Notes: generated by a model not told the origin, from the letters alone. Counted from the first letter of the stretch, positions 7,367 to 17,482 are shown. The stretch: DNA of 64,000 bases from Bacillus sp. OV322 (GCF_900112495.1 NZ_FOMA01000005.1:1-64000); one strand, 5' to 3'. Numbers and translations are program-made.

Positions 7367-10300
7367 GACCCCTTCGTTTAGTTATGCAGGCATTCGGACC
7401 ATACGCCGGAAAAGAAACTATAAATTTTGAAGAACTTGAGAGCCGGACAATGTTTGTGATTTCAGGTAAAACAGGAGCAGGCAAAACCACAATTTTTGAT
7501 GGGATCAGCTTTGCCATATATGGAAAGGCAAGCGGGGAAGATCGAAATGGAATGGAGCTCCGGAGTCAATTTGCACAAAGTGATCTGCTGACAGAGGTTG
7601 CCTTGACCTTCGATTTGCGGGGGAAAACCTACTATATAGTACGTTCACCCCAGCAGGAAAGAAAAAAGAAATCGGGCGAAGGCACTACAATTGTAAATGC
7701 AAAAGCTGAACTGTATGAAATAGAAGAAAGCGGCAAAAAGCTGCTGGGCTCCAATGTCAGGGAAGTGGAAGAAAAGATCAAACAATTGATGGGCCTTGAT
7801 GCAAATCAGTTCAGGCAGATATTGATGATCCCGCAAGGAGAATTCCGAAAACTATTAACTTCGGAAAGCAAAGATAAGGAGCAAATCCTCCAAAAGCTTT
7901 TTCACACAGAAATGTATAAAAATATTGAAGAAAAGCTGAAGGAAGAAGCTGCATTATTAAAGAAACAAAGCGACAGATCCCGTCAGGAAAGAGTTCATCT
8001 GATCAGGAACATCCAGCCAGGGGACAACGAAGAATTAACAATGCATATCGCTGCAGAAGATCCCAATGAAAACATTATTTTGCCGCTGCTGACTGAAGAA
8101 ATATATAAAAATGAAAAGAGCTTACAAAGACTGGAAGCTGATAATAATCAAAGGCAACATATAAGGGATGAAATAAAAGCGGAAATAGTCCGGGCTGAGG
8201 GGCTTATCGCCACATTTCAAGAACTAGAAAGAATGAATGCTGAAAAAAAATCTTTGGAATTACGAAAATCAGAATTTGACAAAAAAAAGTCAGCCATTGC
8301 CATGGCACAGCGTGCAATTGCCTTAGAAAAGCAGGAGCAATTTTACCTTAGAATAGGCAAACAGCTGAATGAAGTCCGGCAAGAATTAGATAAACAAAAG
8401 AAAGATGCTGATACCCTTAAAAAGAAAAAGGTATTTTTGGAAGAAAACTATGAAATCGAGAAAAATAAAAACAGCGAAAGAGACGAGGTTTTAAGAGAAT
8501 TACACCGTCTACAGCAGCTGAAGGGGTCTGTGGAGGCATTTAGCCAATACAGCCAGGCTGCTGTTATGGCAGAAAAGTCCTGGAAAGACACAGAGGAAAA
8601 AAAATCCGACATAGAAAAACGTTTGAAAAATTGTGAAGAAACGGAAGAAAAGCTGCTGGCAGAAAAAAGTCATTGTGAACAAGCTGTGGTAAATTATGCT
8701 GAAAAAGAAAGAGAAACAGAAAAGAACCAGGAGCTTTTGGATAAAATCACTTATTTTATGGAGCTTTTTCAAACGAGAGAAAAAGCTGAAAAAGATCGGA
8801 TTAACAAAGAAAAAGCATCAAACCTGGCTGCAATCGATCTATTGCAGGAAAGAAGCCGTATGGAGGAGCTAAATCACAATTGGATGGGAAGCCAGGCCAG
8901 TTTATTGGCCCAGTCACTTGTTCCTGGTGAAGCCTGCCCTGTATGCGGAGCAGCCGATCATCCAAATCCGGCAGCAAGCAGCTTATCCATGCCTTCAGAG
9001 GCTCAGCTGAAAAAACAGCAGGAAATTTTAAAGCTCGCAGAAGAAAAGAAAAGCAAAGCCGAAGCAGAATATTATAAAGCAGATATAAAATATTCCTCAC
9101 TAGTGGAGGACTGTGCCCAAAAAACAGAGCAATTGAAAAAGCTGATTTCAGATTTTCAGTCAGATAAAATCAGCGAGTATGTTCATGATGTCAAAAATAA
9201 CAAAATAATTCTTCTAAAAGAGATAGATGCTCTTCGGCTGAAAAAGGATAAATTACCAGAAATTGAAAAGCAATTGGCTCAGCTGAAAGAAGAAAAAAAG
9301 AAGTTTATATTAAATGCAGAACAGCTAAAAATACAAGAAGAACAAGCCAGGATGCACTATTTTGAAGCTGGAACAAAACTTTCTTCTCTAAAAGATGGCA
9401 TACCTGAAGAAATAAGAACACCTGAAAAGTATCATCTTGCATGTAAAGATTTGGAACGTAAGCAAAAAGAGCTTCAGGAGGCTCTGGACCGCTCTCTGAC
9501 AGTACTGCAGAAAGCTATACAGGAAGAAGCTGTTTTTACTGCTAATATACAGTCCCTTTCAGGGAATGAAGCGAATTTGGCTGAAGAACTGTCCGATGAA
9601 AGGAAACGCTTTAAGGAGGAGCTGCAGCAGCAGGGGTTTGATTCATATAGCGCATATACGGCTTCAAAAAAATCAGAAGCTGAGATTGCTGCTATAGAGA
9701 ATGAAATAATTGCCTATGAACAAAAATATCATACGGTAATTGGTCTTTACCACCAGCTTGAGTTAACTTTAAAAGGAATAAGCATGCCCGATTTAAATGG
9801 AATGCATAAGAGGCTTGAAACAGCTGATGCCCAAATTGCTGAGTGCAGAGAGCTGTTTTCGAAACTTGCGGGTGGAATTCAGGATAATAAGAAAATAAAC
9901 GCTGATTTAGAAAGAATTAAGCTCGAGCAAAAAGAACTTGATGAAAAATTTGCCGTTATCGGACATTTGCATGAAATCTCCAAAGGCCAGAATCCTTTTA
10001 GAATTACTTTTGAGCGATACGTGTTGGCTGCTTTCCTTGATGATATATTAAAAGAAGCCAATCTGCGCTTGATTAAAATGACAAGCGGACGTTATCAGCT
10101 TCTCCGCAAAATTGATCCAACAAGGAAAAATATTCAGAGCGGTCTGGAATTGTCGATATATGATCAATATACTGGCCAGGAACGGCACGTGAAAACACTT
10201 TCTGGAGGAGAAAGCTTTAAAGCAGCCCTGGCCTTGGCCCTTGGCTTAGCAGATGTGGTGCAATCACATTCGGGCGGAATTTCACTTGAAACAATGTTTA

Positions 10301-10494
10301 TTGACGAAGGTTTTGGAACGCTGGATCCAGAATCTCTGGATCAGGCAATAGAAGCATTGATGGATATTCAAAGCAGCGGTCGCCTTGTCGGGATAATTTC
10401 GCATGTTCCTGAATTAAAAGAACGGATAGATGCACAGCTTGAAGTCATTTCAACACAAAAGGGCAGCCGTACTGAGTTTAACTTCACCGGCTGA
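7363..10494 (+). CDS. sbcC: DNA repair exonuclease subunit SbcC (Rad50-like ATPase)
   Basis: This 1043-residue SMC-like ATPase has Walker A GKTGAGKTT at residues 35-43. Two long coiled-coil arms, rich in E and K, occupy about 180-500 and 550-870. A zinc hook CPVC lies at 525-528. The C-terminal half-ATPase has the signature TLSGGESF and Walker B TMFIDEGFGTLD. It pairs through the hook and drives the SbcD nuclease. Length and domain order are normal for the family. The start overlaps sbcD. Confidence 0.95.
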   Translation: MRPLRLVMQAFGPYAGKETINFEELESRTMFVISGKTGAGKTTIFDGISFAIYGKASGEDRNGMELRSQFAQSDLLTEVALTFDLRGKTYYIVRSPQQERKKKSGEGTTIVNAKAELYEIEESGKKLLGSNVREVEEKIKQLMGLDANQFRQILMIPQGEFRKLLTSESKDKEQILQKLFHTEMYKNIEEKLKEEAALLKKQSDRSRQERVHLIRNIQPGDNEELTMHIAAEDPNENIILPLLTEEIYKNEKSLQRLEADNNQRQHIRDEIKAEIVRAEGLIATFQELERMNAEKKSLELRKSEFDKKKSAIAMAQRAIALEKQEQFYLRIGKQLNEVRQELDKQKKDADTLKKKKVFLEENYEIEKNKNSERDEVLRELHRLQQLKGSVEAFSQYSQAAVMAEKSWKDTEEKKSDIEKRLKNCEETEEKLLAEKSHCEQAVVNYAEKERETEKNQELLDKITYFMELFQTREKAEKDRINKEKASNLAAIDLLQERSRMEELNHNWMGSQASLLAQSLVPGEACPVCGAADHPNPAASSLSMPSEAQLKKQQEILKLAEEKKSKAEAEYYKADIKYSSLVEDCAQKTEQLKKLISDFQSDKISEYVHDVKNNKIILLKEIDALRLKKDKLPEIEKQLAQLKEEKKKFILNAEQLKIQEEQARMHYFEAGTKLSSLKDGIPEEIRTPEKYHLACKDLERKQKELQEALDRSLTVLQKAIQEEAVFTANIQSLSGNEANLAEELSDERKRFKEELQQQGFDSYSAYTASKKSEAEIAAIENEIIAYEQKYHTVIGLYHQLELTLKGISMPDLNGMHKRLETADAQIAECRELFSKLAGGIQDNKKINADLERIKLEQKELDEKFAVIGHLHEISKGQNPFRITFERYVLAAFLDDILKEANLRLIKMTSGRYQLLRKIDPTRKNIQSGLELSIYDQYTGQERHVKTLSGGESFKAALALALGLADVVQSHSGGISLETMFIDEGFGTLDPESLDQAIEALMDIQSSGRLVGIISHVPELKERIDAQLEVISTQKGSRTEFNFTG

Positions 10495-10517
10495 AATTAA
10501 AGGCAGGAGGAAAGGTA

Positions 10518-11321
10518 ATGGTTCAATCAATCGGCATGGATGCAGGCGGCTCACTGCTAAAACTGGCATATATGGAAAATGGATTGCTTCATGTTAAAGC
10601 TTATGATTACAGTGATATTGCAAAGCTGCTTCAATGGCTCACAATGGTTGGCCAGGGAGCAAAAATCTGTTTAACAGGAGGCAAAGCTGCCTTTGTGCAG
10701 AGCAAGCTCCCGATTGAAGCCGGCTATGCAGATGAATTTGAAATGACGCTATCAGGAGCTGCGTATCTGCTTTCCAGTGAGGAAAAATATATGGCAGCAA
10801 GGATCCTTGTTTCTATTGGTACCGGCACATCCATTTACTTATTACATGGAAAAGAATCAAAAAGGATTTCAGGCAGCGGAGTCGGCGGAGGAACACTAAC
10901 AGGTTTATCTTCCCTGCTGCTGGGCACGGATAATTTTGAGAAGCTTGTTTCATATGCGGCAAAAGGTGACAGGTCCCAGGCGGATTTGCTGGTCAGGGAT
11001 ATTTATGGAAAGGAGAACCCGCCTATTCCCGGTCATTTTACTGCAAGTAATTTTGGAAAAGCTGCACATATGGGCAATCCCGCAAAAGAAGATATCGCTG
11101 CATCATTAATGGGCATGGTAGCAGAAACTGCAGTTTTATTAGCAGCAGGGGCTGCACATGCAAATAGCTTAAAAGATATCTGTTTTATTGGAGGTACTCT
11201 GGTTAACAATATACCGCTTAAACATGCATTGAAAGAGGCAAGTGCTGCTTTTGGCTGTGAGGCGCATTTTCCAGATAGGGGAGAATACAGCGGTGCAGTT
11301 GGCGCACTCCTTTCGCTATAA
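10518..11321 (+). CDS. coaW: Type II pantothenate kinase
   Basis: The 267-residue protein has the type II (CoaW) fold signatures. They are GMDAGGSLLKLAY at residues 6-18 (phosphate loop), the acidic DEFEM block near 75 with the likely catalytic glutamate, SIGTGTSIY near 98, and GSGVGGGTLTGLSSLL near 121. It would phosphorylate pantothenate as the first step of coenzyme A synthesis. Type II enzymes are the staphylococcal kind; many bacilli use type I or III instead. It begins 23 bases after sbcC with AGGAGGAAA, so it may be co-transcribed, without an obvious functional link. Confidence 0.85.
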   Translation: MVQSIGMDAGGSLLKLAYMENGLLHVKAYDYSDIAKLLQWLTMVGQGAKICLTGGKAAFVQSKLPIEAGYADEFEMTLSGAAYLLSSEEKYMAARILVSIGTGTSIYLLHGKESKRISGSGVGGGTLTGLSSLLLGTDNFEKLVSYAAKGDRSQADLLVRDIYGKENPPIPGHFTASNFGKAAHMGNPAKEDIAASLMGMVAETAVLLAAGAAHANSLKDICFIGGTLVNNIPLKHALKEASAAFGCEAHFPDRGEYSGAVGALLSL

Positions 11322-11345
11322 TACCGTTGTTTGAAAACAAAAATG

Positions 11346-11376
11346 AAGCGAATGAATCCTATTTCATTCGCTTTTA
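11346..11376. terminator. Shared terminator of coaW and cotM
   Basis: AAGCGAATGAA-TCCTA-TTTCATTCGCTT separates two converging genes and ends in TTTTAAT. The right arm overlaps the last codons of cotM. Confidence 0.75.
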
Positions 11377-11771
11377 ATATAAAGAATATTGTTCTTGTTT
11401 TTTTCTTCAAGCTGCTTGTTAATTGTAATGGTCAATATGCGGTTTTCTAACTCTGCAGTGATTTTTTTATTATCTATAGAATAAGGAAAACAAATGCTTC
11501 TTTCTAAGAAATTCCCGGTTTGTTCCGTTATGCCCGTAACTTCCTTATTTACACGAACGATAATTGTATCTCCCTTGAAAATCACATTAATTGATTCCAT
11601 ATAAGGAACTTCCAGCAATCCTTCAACGATATACTCCTCACTTGATTCGTACAAATCAATCCGGAAGGTCATCATGTCCAGATAGCTGGTAACAGGGTCT
11701 AAAAAGTACCGCGACATCCACTCATCAAATTTATCATTTTCAAGTTCCTCGTCGAATTGCTGATTCTCCAT
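11364..11771 (-). CDS. cotM: Spore coat protein CotM (alpha-crystallin-like)
   Basis: A 135-residue protein with a small heat-shock/alpha-crystallin-type beta-sandwich over about residues 35-125. It ends with the typical NRILTITINK strand. The acidic N-terminal segment (QQFDEELENDKFDEW) and the location upstream of sspP, sspO and citB match B. subtilis CotM. CotM is made in the mother cell and takes part in outer coat assembly. The ATG lies behind a GGGGG-containing site. It is a single gene, convergent with coaW. Confidence 0.85.
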   Translation of the reverse strand: MENQQFDEELENDKFDEWMSRYFLDPVTSYLDMMTFRIDLYESSEEYIVEGLLEVPYMESINVIFKGDTIIVRVNKEVTGITEQTGNFLERSICFPYSIDNKKITAELENRILTITINKQLEEKNKNNILYIKSE

Positions 11772-11877
11772 ATACTTACCCCCGTTTTGCCTTTGTATAG
11801 TATATGTAGTGTAATGATAAGGAGTGTAGAAGGAGCCTAACCATCAGTAGTTCACTTCTGTAATATCCATTCGAATA

Positions 11878-12846
11878 CTAAACGTTAATTACCACTTTAC
11901 CTTGAGCGTGCCCCTCCTGGAAATATCTGAAAGCCTCAGTAATTTCACTTAACTTAAACAGTTTATCGATTTTTGGTTTTATTTTTCCGCTCTCAAGTAA
12001 TTCTTTTACGTAATTCAGGTCTTTTTGGCTAGCTCTCTGTAATACAGTACTTATTTTCTTACTTCCAGTCATCGAAATAAAATGCCCTATAACTAAGGCA
12101 CGAAACAATTGGGATCCGGAACCTCCTGCATGAACGAAAGTTCCATTTGCTTTTAATGCACGTTTATAAGCTGAAATAGAATTAGACCCGTTCACGCCGA
12201 GAATCAGATCATAATATTCCTCATTTTTAGAGAAATCTTCATTTTTATAATCAATAATATGGTCTGCACCTAAAGAATGCAATATCTCTAAATTTCTTGT
12301 ACTGCATACGCCTGTTACTTCAGTTCCAAAAGATTTCGCAATTTGTACTGCAAAAGTACCGACACCGCCAGATGCCCCATAAATTAATACCTTCTGCCCC
12401 GATTTAATTTTCCCTTTATCTCGTAATGCCTGAAGGGCAGTCACTCCTGCCATAGGTGCCGCAGCTGCTTCCTCGAATGTGATATTGGCTGGTTTTAAGG
12501 CTAAAGCATCTTCGGGGACTGCTGCATATTCAGCAAAACCGCCCCAGCCACAGCTTGAGAGGTCTCCAAATACTTCATCACCTACTTGAAATAGGTTTAC
12601 ATTTTTGCCGACAGCTTCAACTTTGCCAGCTATGTCACCTCCAGGTATGGAGTATTTTGGTCTGGTTAGTCCGAAAGCGAAGCGGGCTAAGAATGGTTTG
12701 CCTTTCAAAAGAACCAGGTTGCCGAAGTTTAAAGATGAGGAATGTACTTTTACCAATACTTGATTCTCCGCAGGTAACGGTTTTTTTATCTCAGCTAATT
12801 CAAGTACATCAGGTGAACCATATTTATTGCACACTATTGCTTTCAA
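11878..12846 (-). CDS. Zinc-independent MDR-family NAD(P)H:quinone oxidoreductase-like protein
   Basis: The 322-residue product is a medium-chain dehydrogenase/reductase. It has an N-terminal GroES-like part (GGDIAGKVEAVG at about 69-80) and a Rossmann domain with YGASGGVGTFAVQIAK near 154-169. The structural zinc cysteine cluster and the catalytic zinc ligands of alcohol dehydrogenases are absent, so it belongs with quinone oxidoreductase/zeta-crystallin-like reductases. The substrate is unknown. It sits between cotM and sspP, which are adjacent in B. subtilis, so it looks inserted into the spore-gene cluster in this lineage. AGGGGA precedes the ATG. Confidence 0.85.
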   Translation of the reverse strand: MKAIVCNKYGSPDVLELAEIKKPLPAENQVLVKVHSSSLNFGNLVLLKGKPFLARFAFGLTRPKYSIPGGDIAGKVEAVGKNVNLFQVGDEVFGDLSSCGWGGFAEYAAVPEDALALKPANITFEEAAAAPMAGVTALQALRDKGKIKSGQKVLIYGASGGVGTFAVQIAKSFGTEVTGVCSTRNLEILHSLGADHIIDYKNEDFSKNEEYYDLILGVNGSNSISAYKRALKANGTFVHAGGSGSQLFRALVIGHFISMTGSKKISTVLQRASQKDLNYVKELLESGKIKPKIDKLFKLSEITEAFRYFQEGHAQGKVVINV

Positions 12847-12979
12847 AAATTCCCCTCCAATTTCTTAACATAATTGACTTGGTTAATGTACATTGTTGAA
12901 TACTGGATTTTTTTTGATGATTAGCCAGACTTCCAGGGGAGCATCGGTATAGTCGAGGCCGCACTGAGGAGGTCAGCAA

Positions 12980-13045
12980 ATGGATCTGAAGTCTGTGTGG
13001 AGCAGAAAACAACAGGTAAGTTTTGCGGTTCCTTTATTTACATAG
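12980..13045 (+). CDS. Possible 21-residue micropeptide
   Basis: An ATG at 12980 follows a near-perfect GAGGAGG site with an 8-base spacing and opens a 21-codon frame (starts MDLKSVW, ends AVPLFT). There is no similarity I can name. The strong ribosome binding site is the only support, and chance occurrence is possible. Confidence 0.2.
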   Translation: MDLKSVWSRKQQVSFAVPLFT

Positions 13046-13290
13046 AAAGAGGATCCATCCATAACAGAAAGTGTGAAGTGCTGTGCTGTTATGTAAATAA
13101 TATTTATATGGAATAACGAATGTAAACATTCGCAAAAGTGAAGGTCCAAAATGAAAAGTGAATTAAAAGGCTGGAAAAACTAAAAATCTTATTGGTCTAT
13201 TTTTGAAAATAATATCATGTATCACATATGAAAATGCCTAGCCGCTGACGGGGAGGTGCTTTTTAAGAAGAAATAGAGATCTATATAGCA
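13046..13290. other. Gene-free stretch
   Basis: I see no gene. A small perfect hairpin, CGAATG-TAAA-CATTCG, lies at 13117-13132. Another stem with a T5 tail (TGCCT ... AGGTGCTTTTT) lies near 13224-13264. Confidence 0.4.
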
Positions 13291-13326
13291 AAAAAAATCG
13301 CAGGCTGATTTAGCCCGCGATTTTTC
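13291..13326 (-). terminator. sspP terminator
   Basis: AAAATCGC(A)GGCT-GATTT-AGCC(C)GCGATTTT is a strong hairpin. On the minus strand a T7 run follows, so it ends transcription after sspP. Confidence 0.75.
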
Positions 13327-13409
13327 ATTTGTACTTCGGAAAGTAATCCGTCATTCAGATGACTTTCTTTTTACTTCATAGAACTCCCCAAGCCAGGGCA
13401 TTGGTTTTT

Positions 13410-13553
13410 TTACATATCATGTCCGCTGTTATGTTTTTGGCGGGAATGCTTTCTGTTTTTAACTTTATGAGAACCGCTTAAGGGAGCCGGCTGTCCTGAA
13501 TTTTCTCCTTTTGGTGCATTTCTTCGGATATCTTTTCCATCGTTTTTATTCAT
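13410..13553 (-). CDS. sspP: Acid-soluble spore protein SspP
   Basis: A 47-residue basic protein with the blocks [20 protein letters not shown] and QKHNSGHDM. These match B. subtilis SspP (CotL, 48 residues) along its whole length. Minor SASPs of this kind are forespore proteins of unknown exact role. AGGAGGGG precedes the ATG. In B. subtilis sspO and sspP form one operon. Here a gene on the opposite strand lies between them, so sspP must have its own promoter. Confidence 0.92.
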   Translation of the reverse strand: MNKNDGKDIRRNAPKGENSGQPAPLSGSHKVKNRKHSRQKHNSGHDM

Positions 13554-13703
13554 TGTTAACCCCTCCTGATATTAAGATTGGCTTTTGGCTTTATTTTATG
13601 CAATGGCCTCCTTGGCTTTTTTTATATTACGAAGAGCTTTACATACATATTTACTGAATGGCGGCACACTATAGTATTGAAAACGAAAAAAGGAGTGCTG
13701 CAT

Positions 13704-13964
13704 ATGCTAAATCATCAGGATAAGCGGAGAACTTTTCAAGAAGCGCAGCAAAGCGTAAAGCAAGTCCAGGATGCCTATGAAGATATTATCACTGATAGTC
13801 CAGGGTATGGACATCAGCTTCAGCATCTGAAACAGGAAGCAAACGAAGCTTTTCAGCAGATACAAACGGCTCTTGGCAGTGCCTCAGAGCATCAGCAATT
13901 ACAGCTTGAACAATTTCAAAAGGATATCAGCAGCATATTAAGCGAATTGAATGCTGAAGGATAA
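13704..13964 (+). CDS. Small helical protein, YtzC/DUF2524-like
   Basis: An 86-residue, glutamine-rich, fully helical protein (heptad-like QAQQSVKQVQDAYEDI and QLEQFQKDISSILSEL). Length and composition recall the B. subtilis YtzC family (DUF2524), but I cannot confirm this without a profile search. The start at 13704 is chosen for the AAAAAGGAGTG site; the frame is open further upstream without one. It lies on the plus strand between the minus-strand sspP and sspO and has its own terminator, so it is an independent unit inserted into the sspOP pair. Confidence 0.6.
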   Translation: MLNHQDKRRTFQEAQQSVKQVQDAYEDIITDSPGYGHQLQHLKQEANEAFQQIQTALGSASEHQQLQLEQFQKDISSILSELNAEG

Positions 13965-13970
13965 TGAAAT

Positions 13971-14012
13971 AAAAAAGCAGGCTGCTTTCAATATGTGCAG
14001 CCTGCTTTTTTA
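13971..14012 (+). terminator. Terminator of the helical protein gene
   Basis: AAAAAAGCAGGCTGC and GCAGCCTGCTTTTTT form a perfect 15-bp stem with a T tail on both strands, so it may also stop sspO transcription. Confidence 0.9.
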
Positions 14013-14137
14013 TTTTTGTATGAGTAAATTGAATTTTAAATCATGATATATTAATTTTATTCATATTTATCATCCCGAACATGCTGTATTAGAACGTCCT
14101 CAATGCCTTGATGATGACTGATACTGCTTTTTTATTG

Positions 14138-14287
14138 TTACTGATTTTTTTTACGCTTCTTATTATTTTGTTTTTGCTCTTCTGTTAGGGGCTCATTTTG
14201 AAACTCTTTATTGAATCCAGCTCCAATTCCTTGGCCTTTTGCATCATTCATCCCCGGGATTACGTGATTCGCTTTTCGATTTGACAA
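14138..14287 (-). CDS. sspO: Acid-soluble spore protein SspO
   Basis: A 49-residue very basic protein containing [17 protein letters not shown] and ending NNKKRKKNQ. It matches B. subtilis SspO (CotK, 48 residues) almost end to end. It starts with TTG behind GGAGG. Orientation away from citB is as in B. subtilis. Expected in the forespore under sigma G, inferred from the family. Confidence 0.93.
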   Translation of the reverse strand: MSNRKANHVIPGMNDAKGQGIGAGFNKEFQNEPLTEEQKQNNKKRKKNQ

Positions 14288-14501
14288 AAGAATTACCTCC
14301 ATTCATCCCATTTAGACTGTTCGTAAAACCCCCTGATATGGAAGTTCCGTTTTATAGGGTGCGATGATAAAAGTTAATTATGCATGTGATGAATTTGTTT
14401 TGTTAGAATAATATGTGCCATAAATAAAAAAGGGGGAGATTTGGAAGTTTCCTTCAAGGGCCAGCTTTAAATTACATCATGCATGATAAAGGGAAAACAC
14501 C
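14288..14501. other. Divergent sspO-citB control region
   Basis: No gene is present. This stretch must hold the sspO promoter on the minus strand; I could not pick it out with confidence. Confidence 0.4.
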
Positions 14502-14516
14502 ATAAGGAATACTTAT
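14502..14516 (+). promoter_or_regulatory. CcpC-type operator of citB
   Basis: ATAA-GGAATAC-TTAT is exactly the ATAA-N7-TTAT dyad recognised by CcpC, the citrate-responsive LysR repressor of citB in B. subtilis. Its centre is about 61 bases before the predicted transcription start. The B. subtilis dyad sits near -66. Confidence 0.8.
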
Positions 14517-14533
14517 CAAAAACAATAACTTTC

Positions 14534-14563
14534 TTGATATTTACTTATATCTATTTCTATATT
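14534..14563 (+). promoter_or_regulatory. citB promoter
   Basis: TTGATA and TATATT are spaced by 18 bases. The start would be near 14570, leaving a leader of about 145 bases. A TTAT half-site at 14545-14548 falls near -23, like the second CcpC contact in B. subtilis. Confidence 0.65.
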
Positions 14564-14716
14564 AAAATTTAATTGTGAGAAAAGTGAGGATGGGAGAATA
14601 TTCAAACTTTTCGCCAAATAATTATTCATTTTTGTAATCTTGGCTGTTTTATATAAGCCATGTTTACTCTTATGCTCAGATTTATGAGGTGACATTCCTA
14701 ACAGGGGGTAAGAAAC

Positions 14717-17428
14717 ATGACGAAAAATGATATTTTTCAAGCGCGTTCATCATTTGAACTTAATGGAAAACGCTACAATTTTTACAATTTAAATGCTTTA
14801 GAAAAAGCAGGTGCAGGAAAAGTTTCAAGGCTGCCATATTCCATTAGGGTATTGCTTGAAGCAGTGCTTCGCCAGGTTGATGGCCGGGTCATTACCAGGG
14901 AGCATGTAGAAAATCTTGCTAAATGGGGAACAAGCGAACAACAAGATATTGACGTGCCATTCAAGCCTTCACGAGTGATCCTGCAGGATTTTACGGGTGT
15001 CCCGGCTGTAGTGGACCTTGCATCTCTTAGAAATGCGATGGCTGCATTGGGTGAAAATCCGGATAAAATTAATCCTGAAATTCCAGTTGATCTGGTAATT
15101 GACCACTCTGTACAAGTTGATAAAGCTGGAACTCTTGATTCCCTGGAAGTCAACATGGATCTTGAATTCGAGCGTAATACCGAACGTTACCAGTTTTTAA
15201 GCTGGGCACAAAAGTCCTTTAATAACTATCGTGCAGTACCGCCTGCAACTGGGATTGTCCATCAGGTGAACTTGGAATACCTGGCTAATGTAGTTCATTC
15301 AGTTGAAACTCCAAATGGAGACCATGAAGTCTTCCCTGATACTGTTTTTGGTACAGATTCACACACTACCATGATTAATGGAATTGGTGTATTAGGATGG
15401 GGTGTCGGCGGAATCGAAGCAGAGGCAGGCATGCTCGGACAGCCATCATATTTCCCTGTGCCTCAGGTTGTCGGTGTTAAGCTGACTGGAAAGCTTCCTA
15501 ACGGCACAACGGCTACAGACCTTGCATTAAAGGTAACTCAAGTTCTCCGTAAACATGGAGTTGTCGGCAAATTCGTGGAATTCTTTGGCCCTGGAGTTTC
15601 ATATCTTCCATTAGCTGACCGTGCAACCATTGCCAATATGGCACCAGAATATGGAGCTACTTGCGGATTTTTCCCTGTTGACAGTGAAGCAATCGCTTAC
15701 CTGCGCCTGACAGGCCGTGATGAAGAATTGATTCAAATCGTTGAAACATACAGCAAGGAAAATGGATTATTCTATTCTCCTGATAAAGAAGATCCAATCT
15801 ACACAGATGTTGTGGAAATTGATCTGGCTGACATTGAGCCAAACCTTTCCGGGCCAAAACGCCCGCAGGATTTGATTCCTCTTTCCCAAATGCAGCAATC
15901 CTTCAAAGAGGCTATTAATGCCCCTATGGGAAATCAAGGTTTCGGTCTTGAGTCATCTGAACTGGATAAAGAGGTAACAGTGAAATTTGCTGATGGCCAT
16001 GAATCGAAGATGAAAACGGGTGCGATTGCCATTGCAGCCATTACAAGCTGCACTAACACTTCAAATCCTTACGTAATGCTTGGCGCCGGGCTGCTTGCGA
16101 AAAATGCCGTAGAAAAGGGCCTAAGTGTGCCGGACTATGTCAAAACTTCGCTTGCACCTGGATCTAAGGTAGTTACAGGGTATCTTCGTGATGCTGGCCT
16201 GCAGCCTTATTTGGATAAATTGGGCTTCAATATTGTAGGGTACGGATGTACAACTTGCATCGGAAACTCTGGACCATTGGCTGAGGAAATCGAAGCGGCA
16301 GTTTCAGAAGCAGATTTGCTTGTAACGTCTGTTTTATCTGGAAACCGTAACTTTGAGGGAAGGATTCATCCTTTAGTAAAAGCTAACTACCTTGCTGCAC
16401 CTCCATTGGTCGTTGCATACGCTCTTGCCGGTACGGTGAATGTGGATCTTCAAAAAGATTCTCTTGGCAAGGACAAAGACGGAAACGATGTTTACTTTAA
16501 TGACATTTGGCCGTCTCAAGATGAAATTAATGAGGTTGTGCAAAGGACAGTAACTCCAGAGTTGTTCCGCAAAGAGTATGAAACAGTATTCAATGATAAC
16601 AAACGCTGGAATGATATCCACACAAGCAATGAAGCATTATATTCTTTTGATACTACATCAACTTACATTCAGAATCCGCCGTTCTTTGAAGGGTTATCTC
16701 CGGAGCCGGGAACAGTCAACCCGCTTTCTGGATTGCGTGTAGTCGGCAAATTTGGTGATTCGGTAACGACTGACCACATTTCTCCGGCAGGTGCCATCGG
16801 AAAAGATACACCAGCAGGAAAATATCTGCGGGCTAATGGTGTAGAACCGCGTGATTTCAACTCTTACGGTTCACGCCGCGGAAACCATGAAGTCATGATG
16901 CGCGGAACTTTCGCAAACATCAGGATACGCAACCAAATTGCCCCAGGCACAGAAGGCGGATTTACGACATATCATCCGACAGGCGATGTAATGGCGATCT
17001 ATGATGCATGCATGAAATATAAAGCAGACGGCACAAGCCTTGCTGTTTTGGCCGGCAAAGATTACGGTATGGGAAGCTCCCGTGACTGGGCTGCAAAAGG
17101 AACGAACCTTCTTGGAATCAAAACAGTCATTGCCGAAAGCTTCGAGCGTATCCATCGTTCTAATTTAGTATTGATGGGAGTTCTTCCTCTTCAATTCAAA
17201 GAAGGAGAAAATGCCGAAGTTCTTGGATTAACAGGAAAAGAAGCAATTGACGTAGCTATCGATGAAAATGTTAAACCGCGCGATATGGTTAAAGTAACTG
17301 CAACTGACGAAGACGGCAATAAAAAGGAATTTGAAGTACTTGTCCGTTTTGACAGCGAAGTTGAAATTGATTACTACCGCCACGGCGGAATACTTCAAAT
17401 GGTGCTGCGCGACAAGTTGAAAGCGTAA
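14717..17428 (+). CDS. citB: Aconitate hydratase (aconitase A)
   Basis: The 903-residue enzyme interconverts citrate and isocitrate in the TCA cycle. It belongs to the AcnA/IRP type and has all three [4Fe-4S] ligands, in SCTNTSNP and [10 protein letters not shown]. The swivel domain carries [12 protein letters not shown]. The length equals other AcnA enzymes. In B. subtilis CitB also binds RNA when iron is short. Start: ATG behind AGGGGG. The CcpC-type dyad and a clear promoter upstream indicate citrate-responsive repression. Confidence 0.97.
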   Translation: MTKNDIFQARSSFELNGKRYNFYNLNALEKAGAGKVSRLPYSIRVLLEAVLRQVDGRVITREHVENLAKWGTSEQQDIDVPFKPSRVILQDFTGVPAVVDLASLRNAMAALGENPDKINPEIPVDLVIDHSVQVDKAGTLDSLEVNMDLEFERNTERYQFLSWAQKSFNNYRAVPPATGIVHQVNLEYLANVVHSVETPNGDHEVFPDTVFGTDSHTTMINGIGVLGWGVGGIEAEAGMLGQPSYFPVPQVVGVKLTGKLPNGTTATDLALKVTQVLRKHGVVGKFVEFFGPGVSYLPLADRATIANMAPEYGATCGFFPVDSEAIAYLRLTGRDEELIQIVETYSKENGLFYSPDKEDPIYTDVVEIDLADIEPNLSGPKRPQDLIPLSQMQQSFKEAINAPMGNQGFGLESSELDKEVTVKFADGHESKMKTGAIAIAAITSCTNTSNPYVMLGAGLLAKNAVEKGLSVPDYVKTSLAPGSKVVTGYLRDAGLQPYLDKLGFNIVGYGCTTCIGNSGPLAEEIEAAVSEADLLVTSVLSGNRNFEGRIHPLVKANYLAAPPLVVAYALAGTVNVDLQKDSLGKDKDGNDVYFNDIWPSQDEINEVVQRTVTPELFRKEYETVFNDNKRWNDIHTSNEALYSFDTTSTYIQNPPFFEGLSPEPGTVNPLSGLRVVGKFGDSVTTDHISPAGAIGKDTPAGKYLRANGVEPRDFNSYGSRRGNHEVMMRGTFANIRIRNQIAPGTEGGFTTYHPTGDVMAIYDACMKYKADGTSLAVLAGKDYGMGSSRDWAAKGTNLLGIKTVIAESFERIHRSNLVLMGVLPLQFKEGENAEVLGLTGKEAIDVAIDENVKPRDMVKVTATDEDGNKKEFEVLVRFDSEVEIDYYRHGGILQMVLRDKLKA

Positions 17429-17452
17429 GTGAATATCAGGTCAATCAGAAAC

Positions 17453-17482
17453 GGCAAACCTTAAATGGGTTTGCCATTTTTT
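17453..17482 (+). terminator. citB terminator
   Basis: GGCAAACC-TTAAAT-GGGTTTGCC followed by ATTTTTTC. Confidence 0.85.

Noticed and set aside
13578-13703. Longer N-terminus for the helical protein at 13704
   Set aside because: The extra 42 codons have no start signal and read as hydrophobic noise; AAAAAGGAGTG supports the ATG at 13704.
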